Source of the DNA: Astropecten irregularis
Lineage: Eukaryota > Echinodermata > Asteroidea > Paxillosida > Astropectinidae
Reading direction: 5' to 3'
Length of the DNA: 64,000 nucleotides
NCBI GenBank assembly: GCA_963971285.1
Contig: OZ020259.1
Location: forward strand, 8,556,001-8,620,000
Position 1 is the stretch's first letter; every line of letters starts with the position of its first letter. The notes below the pieces were generated by a model. That model worked only from the letters and a program-made list of their open reading frames with translations. It did no database searches and was not told the DNA's origin. A program made the position numbers and the translations under genes. Below, in pieces: positions 55,227-64,000 of this stretch.

Positions 55227-58200
55227 TTTATCACCCTCTAAGCTTGTTAACAGCTTATCTCTTCTTAGCTTCTTCTGATCAGCTTAGATGAGGTATCATA
55301 TGAAAGCTTATAAGCTAAGGATCATACTGGCACTGAGTTGTAAAAATTCCTCATTAATTAGGCACGTGACAGCTCATTTGCATATTTAATTAGTCAATTT
55401 TGTTAGCAGCATATCTTGAGAACGACAAAGGCTATGAATATGATTCTTTTTGCAAAGGCTTAGTAGCATAATGTAGTTGTGCATGCTGCAAAGAAATTGA
55501 CCGTGACGTCATCATGACGTCATCAAAAATGCTGATTTTATTATTAGCAGCATATCTCGAGAACGGTAAGTGCTACGGTAATGATTCTTTTTGTAAAAGC
55601 TTTGTTACATCATGTAGTTGTGCATGCTGCCCCTAAATTTACAGTGACGTCATCATGACGTCATCAAAAAAGGTAATTTTTGGTTTATAGCAGTATATCT
55701 CGAGAACGGTAAGTGTTACGGTATTGGTTCTTTTTGTACAAGCTTTGTTAGACCCTGTAGATTTGCATGCTGTTGAGAAATTAACTGTGACGTCATTATG
55801 ACGTCATCAAAAGGCATAATTTATGATTGCAGCATATCTTGAGAATGACAAAAGCTATGGTAATGATTCTTTTCACAAAAGCTTTGTTAGAAACTGCAGA
55901 TGCATTCTGCTTTGTAAATGACCATGACGTCATCGGAGCTTATAAGGCTGATCAAATAAGTCGGAACAGCTCCGTGTTCGTCTACGAACACTTAAATGTC
56001 TAGTTATTATTATTCTTTATCACCCTCTAAGCTTGTTTACAGCTTATCTCTTCTTAGCTTCTTCTGATCAGCTTAGATGAGGTATCATATGAAAGCTTAT
56101 AAGCTAAGGATCATACTGGCACTGAGTTGAAAAAATTCCTCATTAATTAGGCACGTGACAGCTCATTTGCATATTTAATTAGTCAATTTTGTTAGCAGCA
56201 TATCTTGAGAACGACAAAGGCTATGAATATGATTCTTTTTGCAAAGGCTTAGTAGCATAATGTAGTTGTGCATGCTGCCAAGACATTTACCGTGACGTCA
56301 TCATGACGTCATCAAAAATGCTGATTTTATTATTAGCAGCATATCTCGAGAACGGTAAGTGCTACGGTAATGATTCTTTTTGTAAAAGCTTTGTTACATC
56401 ATGTAGCTGTGCATGCTGCCCCGAAATTTACAGTGACGTCATCATGACGTCATCAAAAAAGGTAATTTTTGGTTTATAGCAGTATATCTCGAGAACGGTA
56501 AGTGCTACGGTATTGGTTCTTTTTGTAAAAGCTTTGTTAGACCCTGTAGATTTGCATGCTGTTGTGAAATTAACTGTGACGTCATTATGACGTCATCAAA
56601 AGGCATAATTTATGATTGCAGCATATCTTGAGAATGACAAAAGCTATGGTAATGATTCTTTTCACAAAAGCTTTGTTAGAAACTGCAGATGCATGCTGCT
56701 TTGTAAATGACCATGACGTCATCGGAGCTTATAAAGCTGATCAAATAAGTCGGAACAGCTCCGTGTTCGTCCACGAACACTTAAATGTCTAGTTATTATT
56801 ATTCTTTATCACCCTCTAAGCTTGTTAACAGCTTATCTCTTCTTAGCTTCTTCTGATCAGCTTAGATGAGGTATCATATGAAAGCTTATAAGCTAAGGAT
56901 CATACTGGCACTGAGTTGTAAAAATTCTTCATTAATTAGGCACGTGACAGCTCATTTGCATATTTAATTAGTCAATTTTGTTAGCAGCGTATCTCGAGAA
57001 CCCAAAATGCTATAAAAATAATTCTTTTTCCAAAAGCTTTGTTACGTCCTGTAGTTGTGCATGCTGCCACGAAAATGGCCGTGACGTCATCATGACGTCA
57101 TAAAATTTGCTGTTTTTAAGCCCTATGTCAGAGCATAGGCCTATTATGTGTGTGTAGTGTGTACACGTACATACATACATGTACTGTATTACTGTATACA
57201 GTTAACCCCATTTGCAGCTGGGATTGTTTATCTCTAATGATCAGAGTCTGAGGAATGTGCTGTTATGTAAGAGGTAGGCCAGCAAGTGCATGACCATGCA
57301 CTGTTGCCACGGTAACAAGGTGTGTTAGTATTCAAGCGCATGAAAGCACATAGTACGATGTTGAAAGTACTGTCAAGTTCATCGTCTAGAGGATGTGTTA
57401 TGAGGCTCACTTTCTGACCCAAGTTTATATGCTTATTTCTTTTGATTATTTAGTCAGTTCATGCTTAGTTTGATATTATGGAAATGACCATGACGTCATC
57501 ATGACGTCATCAAAAATGCTGATTTTATTATTAGCAGCATATCTCAAGAACGGTAAGTGCTACGGTAATAATTCTTTTTGTAAAAGCTTTGTTATATCAT
57601 GTAGTTGTGCATGCTGCCCCGAAATTTTCATTGACGTCATCATGACGTCATTAAAAAAGGTAATTTTTGGTTTATAGAAGTAAATCTCGAGAACGGTAAG
57701 TGCTACGGTATTGGTTCTTTTTATAAAAGCTTTGTTAGACCCTGTAGATTTGCACGCTGTTGTGAAATTAACTGTGACGGCATTATGACGTCATCAAAAG
57801 GCATAATTTATGTTTGCAGCATATCTTGAGAATGACAAAAGCTATGGTAATGATTCTTTTCACAAAAGCTTTTTTAGAAACTTTAGATGCACGCTGCTTT
57901 GGGAATGACCGTGACGTCATGATGACGTCATCGGAGCTTATAAAGCTGATCAAATAAGTCGGAACAGCTCCGTGTTCGTCCACGAACACTTAAATGTCTA
58001 GTTATTATTATTATTATTATTAGCTGTTCCGACATTTCGGATGTCGGAACAGGTTTAGTTTTTGCTTAGATTTTTATTAGCTGTTCCGACATTGCCGATG
58101 TCGGAACAGGTATTGTTTTCGTTCGAATTTTTCACTATTATTATTCTTTATCGTCCAGATTTTGTTTACAGTTTATCTCTTATAAGCTTCTTCCGATCAG

Positions 58201-59178
58201 CTTAGATGAGGTATCTTCTGAAAGCTTATAAGCTAAGGATCATTCTGGAACAGAGTTGTACAAATTCTTAATTAATTAGCCAAGTTACAGTCATTTGAAT
58301 ATTTAATTAGTAAACTTTGTTCGCAGCATATCTCGAGAACGACAAATGCTACGGACATGATTTTGTTTGCAAAAGCTTGGTTATATCATGTAGTTGTGCA
58401 TGCTGCCACGAAAATGACCGTGACGTCATCATGAAGTCATCATGACGTCATCGAAATCGAAATTTGTGCTTCTTATTTAAAGATAAGTAATTTGTTGATT
58501 TTTTTTCTACGGTTAATATAAAAATTTACTAAAAATCATTTGTCGGAGAATGTGACATTAAGATTGGAGTAACTGATGGAATTGCTACGTGAAACATTAA
58601 AAACTGATTGTAAAAAAAAAACATTTTAGGCCTTATACTTAAAAAAGATTGAATAAACTCCCGCTTTGTGTGACGTCTCGTGACCTTGGCTTAAGATACG
58701 AAGGTACAGGTAGATCGGGGTCGATAGAAGCACAGTTATAGCGCCACCAAGCATTTTTACTTAAATTGTGACAAGTGAAAAAGGCTGCATCCGGCCGAAA
58801 CTGTTAGAGGAGGTCTCCGTTCCATGAAATTGACCGTGACGTCATCATGACGTCATGAAAAGGCTGAATTTTGTTTGCAGCATATCTCGAGAAGGACAAA
58901 TGATATGGTAATGATTCCTTTTGCAAAAGCTTCGTAATATCCCGTAATTGTGCATGCTGCCACGAAATTTAGCGTGACGTCATGATGACGTCATCAAAAA
59001 AGCTGATTTTAATGTTTGCAGCATATCTCGAGAACGAAAAATGCTATGGTAATGATTCTTTTTGCAAAAGCTTTGTTAGAGGATACAGTGACGTCACCAT
59101 GACGTCATCGGAGCTTATAAAGCTGACCTAATAAGTCGGAACAGCTCTGTGTTCGTCCACGAACACTTAAATGTCTAG
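53600..59178 (+). mobile_element. Helitron-like field, block 3
   Basis: CTAG ends at 55133-55136, 56000-56003, 56789-56792, 57998-58001 and 59175-59178. Hairpin modules at 55138, 58022 and 58079. Units at 55.2-56.0, 56.0-56.8 and the start of 56.8-57.0 are almost identical and share a variant leader (CACCCTCTAAGCTTGTT). Some units carry extra tails, such as 53930-54250, repeated at 58470-58800. Confidence 0.65.
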
Positions 59179-59179
59179 T

Positions 59180-59241
59180 TATTATTATTATTATTATTAT
59201 TCTTTATCACCCTCTAAGCTTGTTAACAGCTTATCTCTTCT
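59180..59241 (+). mobile_element. Start of a further Helitron-like unit, cut by the gap
   Basis: (TTA)n then CTTTATCACCCTCTAAGC, the same leader as the preceding units. Sequence stops at the N run. Confidence 0.7.
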
Positions 59242-59441
59242 NNNNNNNNNNNNNNNNNNNNNNNNNNNNNNNNNNNNNNNNNNNNNNNNNNNNNNNNNNN
59301 NNNNNNNNNNNNNNNNNNNNNNNNNNNNNNNNNNNNNNNNNNNNNNNNNNNNNNNNNNNNNNNNNNNNNNNNNNNNNNNNNNNNNNNNNNNNNNNNNNNN
59401 NNNNNNNNNNNNNNNNNNNNNNNNNNNNNNNNNNNNNNNNN
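59242..59441. other. Assembly gap, 200 N
   Basis: A run of exactly 200 N between the repeat field and a duplicated segment; the true length is unknown. Confidence 0.99.
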
Positions 59442-60065
59442 CAGGTCAGGCGGGGAAGGTGCAAGGGCATCGTTGTTGGGTGCCGCACAAGTGCCTCCAT
59501 GCATTTCGCACACTTGACATAATTTAACAGCTTCTTGACAACATACCCAGCAATGTAGGCAACCACATTACAGCTGTATTGGCTGAGAACTTTAGGCACA
59601 GATGGGATGGTGGTACATGTAGGATGAGTGGAATGTGGGGGAGTGAGGAGCTCGGTGTCATCTTGTACAGTCGCATTGGTGTTTGAAGACAAACAGAAAT
59701 GACATTTCAGGAGCTGTCGATATGCACGTCTGCAAGTTAAAAAAGTTATAAAGTTATACAAAGTTCAGCAGACCCATGACACGTTTCACGGCACACTTCC
59801 AAATACAGTTAATCTTCCTTGACATGGAAAAGAAAAATAAGAAATATACTAATAGGTTATAGACCTAATCATAGGTGTGTGTTCAGGAGTGGATTATGTT
59901 ACTTTCCTCAAGGTAGCCCTTCAAGCAATGCAGCATTCTTCACACCCAGCTGTTGCATTAATCCCCATTGGTGTCGCTCTCGCATTTATGAATCCTGACC
60001 ACATCGCGTGCTTGAAACTATCTTCTTCGAAAATACGGTCTGAAAAGGTACATTTTATGTATTAA
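59442..60065 (-). pseudogene. P-element-like transposase remnant, copy A
   Basis: Minus-strand exon beginning after the acceptor tttttaacttgcag. It encodes RAYRQLLKCHFCLSS, then CNVVAYIAGYVVKKLLNYVK and CAKCMEAL, the C-terminal cysteine-containing region of P-element/THAP9-type transposases, and is cut at the gap. An upstream piece, DRIFEEDSFKHAMWSGFINA, lies near 59930-60055 and is followed by an in-frame stop. The copy is dead. Confidence 0.6.
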
Positions 60066-60264
60066 GGTACTCACACATGAAATGTTAGCTTCTGGAGCAA
60101 CTGTCCTCCAGGACCCTTCCTCCGTTTTCTATTTTGGCATTTTGCTGCTGCTCAATTTGACTCCATTATGGGCCCCGAGATGGTTCATGACCAGCAGAAA
60201 TACTAGCATTCTACAAAGTGATCGCCACGCCGACAAAATGCGCGTTTCAAATTTTTGCCTCATT

Positions 60265-60476
60265 CCATATGCGCGTTCGTTTTTTTTCATCCGCTGCGTA
60301 TACGTTGCGTGTACGTTGCGTGTGGGTTAAAATTGCCCATTAAAAAGACGCACGCGACCTTTTCAAACGCACACGCACATAATGGAAAGGGTCGCTTGTT
60401 TTTCATAATGATCGATTTTTTTGAAACGCGACGGACACGCAACGTATACGCGGCGGATGAAAAAACGCGCATATGG
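60265..60476. mobile_element. Foldback MITE, CCATATGCGCG ends
   Basis: CCATATGCGCG, then TTTTTTTTCATCCGC and TGCGTATACGTTGCGTGT, pair with the complement at the right end (212 bp). It is absent from the matching place in copy B (near 62513), so it inserted after the duplication or in one copy only. Confidence 0.7.
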
Positions 60477-61562
60477 AAAGGCGCTTTAATGGCGGCGCCC
60501 ATAGATATCAAAAGAATAAATAACTAGATCGGACGCGCGTTCACACGCGCCATTCACTGTGCACACACTTTTTGTGTTCTCCATGGACGCGCTAAAAAGT
60601 CACGTGAATGAGTCGACGCGCAAAGGATAACTGCTGAATGTGAGAAGGAAGCATAGGCCGATCACCAAAATAAGCGTGTAAATGATGCCCTCCGTTTTAT
60701 AAAAACCAATAAGAAAACACTGTTTTATATGAACCAAAGAAAACAAAGCTGTTGTAAACTCATTTTGTTGTAAAGAGAACACAGTTTAATCTTCAAAGAA
60801 TATTCCTGACCTACCCACGTACTTTCGAGGCATACAATGATATTATTGCGTTCTATCATAATATATACTTTCTTGGGAGATAGCAATGTTCTTCAAAAAT
60901 GCCCTGTGCATAATAAATTATTCTCTTTTCCACGACAAACTAATCGTCCTAGTGCGAGCTACTGCAAGAATTACGGAAACGTTTTATTCTGCCCAACAAG
61001 CCAAAAATTACCGCGACAAAACTACAGTGAGACGGTTGAGTAATACGATGGGAATGCACAACAAATTATTATATAAATTGTTCAGGGCGGAATTTATTTA
61101 CGAATGGGCTCTCTCAACATTATCTTCTGCACGAAAATCACCGTTATACAAACATTGGCTGATGCTCCAGGAAATAGTTTTAACCAGGAATTACGCAAAA
61201 TCTAGAAGTTTACCTGTGGGGGATTTGGCCTCATCTATGCACCCACTCCATGAACCCTGGGGTTGATAATACAATTCTTGGAAGATCTAGAGGGTTACTC
61301 GGCCTATAAACATTGCTTTCTGCTGTTCTCATTGACCTTTGAATAGAACCAGCTTAGAGTACAGTCTTCTTATCTTTTGACCTTGAAGTTCCTCGGTATA
61401 TAGTTTTCTTGCCGAAGTCGAATGACCCAATTCGCGGATATTGCCCGGCAACATGGCGTATCAGGGTGATGCCATGACCAGCTTCGCCCGTGGATGCGTC
61501 GGAAGCATGGTCAGTAGACAGGAACACACCACTTCCGATCAATTCCCCCATTGTGCGGACTT
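60477..61562. other. Spacer between the duplicated segments
   Basis: Contains open frames of up to 126 codons (60886-61266, +) without a recognisable motif. Probably repeat-derived; nothing firmly supported. Confidence 0.4.
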
Positions 61563-62312
61563 TCATTGTGGCCAGTAGCCCGGACATCGGGGATGGTCAG
61601 TTGTTGTTGTACATCCGAAACACGCTCTCTGCAACTTTACATACTGCCTCAATACGAGACCTCCATTTTCTCTAAGATGAACTAGGTACAGGTCAGGCGG
61701 GGAAGGTGCAAGGACATCGTTGTTGGGTGCCGCACAAGTGCCTCCATGCATTTCGCACACTTGACATAATTTAACAGCTTCTTGACAACATACCCAGCAA
61801 TGTAGGCAACCACATTGCAGCTGTATTGGCTGAGAACTTTAGGCACAGATGGGATGGTGGTACATGTAGGATGAGTGGAATGTGGGGGAGTGAGGAGCTC
61901 GGTGTCATCTTGTACAGTCGCATTGGTGTTTGAAGACAAACAGAAATGACATTTCAGGAGCTGTCGATATGCACGTCTGCAAGTTAAAAAAAGTTATACA
62001 AAGTTATACAAAGTTCAGCAGACCCATGGCACATTTCACGGCACACTTCCAAATACAGTTAATCTTCCTTGACATGGTAAAGAAAAATAAGAAATATACT
62101 AATAGGTTATAGACCTAATCATAGGTGTGTGTTCAGGAGTGGATTCTGTTACTTTCCTCAAGGTAGCCCTTCAAGCAATACAGCATTCTTCACACCCAGC
62201 TGTTGCATTAATCCCCATTGGTGTCGCTCTCGCATTTATGAATCCTGACCACATCGCGTGCTTGAAACTATCTTCTTCGAAAATACGGTCCGAAAAGGTC
62301 AATTTTATGTAT
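61563..62312 (-). pseudogene. P-element-like transposase remnant, copy B
   Basis: Same coding as copy A and more complete at the 3' side: after CAKCMEALVRHP it continues LVHLRENGGLVL. In a shifted frame it then reads AVCKVAESVFRMYNNN and a stop, as expected for the end of THAP9/P-type transposases, so one frameshift lies near 61640. The acceptor (tttaacttgcag) is at about 61980 and the upstream piece DRIFEEDSFKHAMWSGFINA at about 62170-62300. Copies A and B differ by only scattered bases. Confidence 0.65.
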
Positions 62313-62508
62313 TAAGGTACTCACACATGAAATGTTAGGTTCTTGAGCAACTGTCCTCCAGGACCCCTCCTCCGTTTTCTATTTTGGCACCTTGCTGTTG
62401 CACAATTTGACTCCATTATGGGCCCCGAGAAGGTTCATGACCAGCAGAAATACTAGCATTCTACAAAGTGATCGCCACGCCGACAAAATGCGCGTTTCAA
62501 ATGTTTGC
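61690..62508. repeat. Segmental duplication, partner of 59442-60258
   Basis: About 820 bp nearly identical, same orientation, offset about 2248 bp. The left limit of the first copy is the N gap, so part of the duplication may be an assembly artefact. Confidence 0.85.
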
Positions 62509-62523
62509 CTCATTCACGTGACT

Positions 62524-62659
62524 AATGGCGGCGCCCAGTTAAAACGCGCGTATCAGACGCGCGTCCGATCTAGTTTTTATTATTCTATTATCTATGGCGG
62601 CGCCCAGTTAAAACGCGCGTATCAGACGCGCGTCCGATCTAGTTTTTATTATTCTATAT
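62524..62659. repeat. Tandem pair, about 69-bp unit
   Basis: ATGGCGGCGCCCAGTTAAAA, then CGCGCGTATCAGACGCGCGT and CCGATCTAGTTTTTATTATT, occurs twice head to tail. The complement of its CGCGCGTCCGATCTAG end occurs once near 60525, in inverted orientation, next to copy A. Confidence 0.75.
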
Positions 62660-62671
62660 CATAGAGTTATA

Positions 62672-63199
62672 TTAAGGCCGTGTCCCAATTCACTGGCTGT
62701 GGCCGCTGGCTACGGCCGCGGCTGTGGCCGCGTCTTCGAACTGGATTCATCCAGTAGAATTGGGACGCGCCTTCGGCCGCGTAGACGCGCCTGTCGGGAC
62801 GATTTGAATCCATACGCGCAACTGAGGTCATGGCAAGCCAAATGCCAAATAGTTCGATACACACTGTTTATCGGTGAAAAACAATCTTTATCTAGATAAA
62901 ATTTGTTTATTATTGAGTTTTTCTCAAAAAGCAGTGTTTATCATTTCGGAATATACTGTTTCTAGGCGAAAAACGTGTTTATCTCCAATAAATAGAGTTT
63001 ATCGAATTAGTTGGCATTTGGCTTGCCATATAAAGTTGGCCCGGCCACAACGAAGTCACCTTCCCTTGTGGCTTGATATTCGTGACGTCGCGGCCACAGC
63101 CACGGCCGCAGCCAGTGAATTGGGACGCGGCAACAAGATGGACGCGCTGCCAATAGCCGCAGCCACGGCCACAGCCAGTGAATTGGGACACGGCCTAAG
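62672..63199. mobile_element. Foldback MITE, GGCCGTGTCCCAATTCACTG ends
   Basis: The left end GGCCGTGTCCCAATTCACTG continues GCTGTGGCCG; the right end is its complement, CAGTGAATTGGGACACGGCC. GGCCG-rich words are reiterated at both ends. An inner inverted pair (GGCAAGCCAAATGCCAAAT / TTGGCATTTGGCTTGCC) frames the TTTATC-rich centre. TTA at the left edge hints at a Harbinger-type target, but this is uncertain. Confidence 0.7.
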
Positions 63200-63812
63200 A
63201 AAACTAGAGTGCGCACTCACCGTGACGTGCGTGACGCGCTCTCGGCTACACATGGGGAATCAAAGATGGCGTCTTAAGTGGGCAAAACCGTGTAAAATGC
63301 CCGTATGTGCCTATTATTTTACACAGTGCGCTCAGAAAACGCATTACTAAAACTAAAAGTCGATTTTCTCCAATCTTTTTGGGAGTTTCGGCCTCATCGT
63401 CATGAATACTACTCATCAAAAGTTTGTTTTTGGAATAAACTTGTGCAATTTGAAAAAATTGCAATAATTGACAAAAAATCCTTTACATTAAAACTGCCCC
63501 TTTCCACTCGAATTCAGCTTTAGTTTAGGATATGCCGCTTTTCAAGTCGAGGGCCGGTCATAACTCGATTGCACGTCGATAATATCGTTTTTTTAATTGT
63601 CAGTCTTAATCTGAAACAAGGAGGGTATCGGGTTTTTATATCTTGGGTCACGTGCATGTATAGTTTAGAGAAATGTGGGATGGAACTGAGGCGTAACCGC
63701 TATTTGTTGTACTCGATTACAACTACGGATCCAAGTAATTAAATCAGCCACAAACTTGACACAATACGGAAACTTGCGATTTTCGACTTTTCTGCAAGTT
63801 CTGAATCAATAT
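63200..63812. other. Nothing recognised
   Basis: AT-rich; short open frames only. Confidence 0.4.
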
Positions 63813-63965
63813 GTTAAAATACCGTGTGCATTTTTTCCACTGTTTTCTCCAAAGGTAGTCACCTTATGACACTGGAAATTTTCACAGATGACTTTTGCTG
63901 TTTCTTTCTTGATATTTTTGCCCACGAATACCTGCATTTCTTTGACAAAAACCAGTTTTTATATA
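63813..63965 (+). mobile_element. K-family MITE remnant
   Basis: CACTGTTTTCTCCAAAGGTAG, GAAATTTTCACAGATGACTT and TTGATATTTTTGCCCACGAA match the right half of the K family. The terminal repeat is degraded. Confidence 0.55.
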
Positions 63966-64000
63966 TGCATTTAAATAAATAAATCGTGACAAACTAATAT

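Noticed and set aside
39943-59178. Regular repeats with hairpins considered as a CRISPR-like array
   Set aside because: The repeats are 140-800 bp, there are no unique short spacers and no cas genes, and the surrounding DNA is eukaryotic with spliced genes.
59877-62315. 62-codon plus-strand open frame in both duplicated segments
   Set aside because: It is antisense to the transposase-like minus-strand piece DRIFEEDSFKHAMWSGFINA, which is the better coding explanation.

Overview
The window looks like repeat-rich, AT-leaning genomic DNA from a marine invertebrate. A deuterostome such as an echinoderm or hemichordate seems most likely. The grounds are the intron-split animal genes, a BEL/Pao element, a Tx1/L1-like LINE, a P-element-like transposase, and many MITEs of types I associate with these groups, such as GGGGCCAATTTCATAGAGC ends and frequent TAGGCCTA words. 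The species call is inference. There is one 200-base N gap (59242-59441).

Two host genes can be supported by reading through introns. (1) At 1-3283 (+) lie the last three exons of a CYP2-like cytochrome P450: I-helix, ExxR/PxRF exon, and haem-binding exon. (2) At 16898-30273 (-) lie the last five exons of ketohexokinase (KHK, fructokinase). Every splice junction is in phase and the C-terminal PfkB signature is present. The KHK N-terminal exon or exons were not found. The two genes converge on the 3.3-16.9 kb interval, which is mostly transposon remains.

Region by region: 0-3.3 kb, P450. 3.3-16.9 kb, intergenic, with a direct-repeat-flanked element (5393-7281), several foldback MITEs, and a hAT-like element (12649-14538) sharing its 8-bp target with a neighbouring insertion. 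16.9-30.3 kb, KHK, whose last intron holds a 5'-truncated BEL/Pao element (about 20.1-26.6 kb) and whose introns hold repeated copies of one roughly 330-bp MITE family, here called K. 30.3-39.2 kb, intergenic, with a second direct-repeat-flanked element (32150-33936) and two LINE fragments. 39.9-59.2 kb, a roughly 19-kb field of head-to-tail units with a 5' hairpin, about 140-bp core subrepeats each ending in a double CRE (TGACGTCATCATGACGTCA), and a 3' hairpin plus CTAG. This design resembles the pearl/Tsp/HINE class of non-autonomous Helitron-like elements. The field is interrupted by an array of 33 18-bp palindromes, interleaved foldbacks and a 19-bp minisatellite. 59.4-63.2 kb, two copies of a decayed P-element-like transposase segment and more MITEs.

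The most unusual items are: the palindrome array inside a terminal-inverted-repeat element; the CRE-bearing Helitron-like tandem field; two young elements with about 480-bp direct repeats whose own ends are inverted repeats; and KHK exon 3 of the visible set (156 nt, phase 0/0), flanked by inverted K MITEs that could allow in-frame skipping or circularisation.
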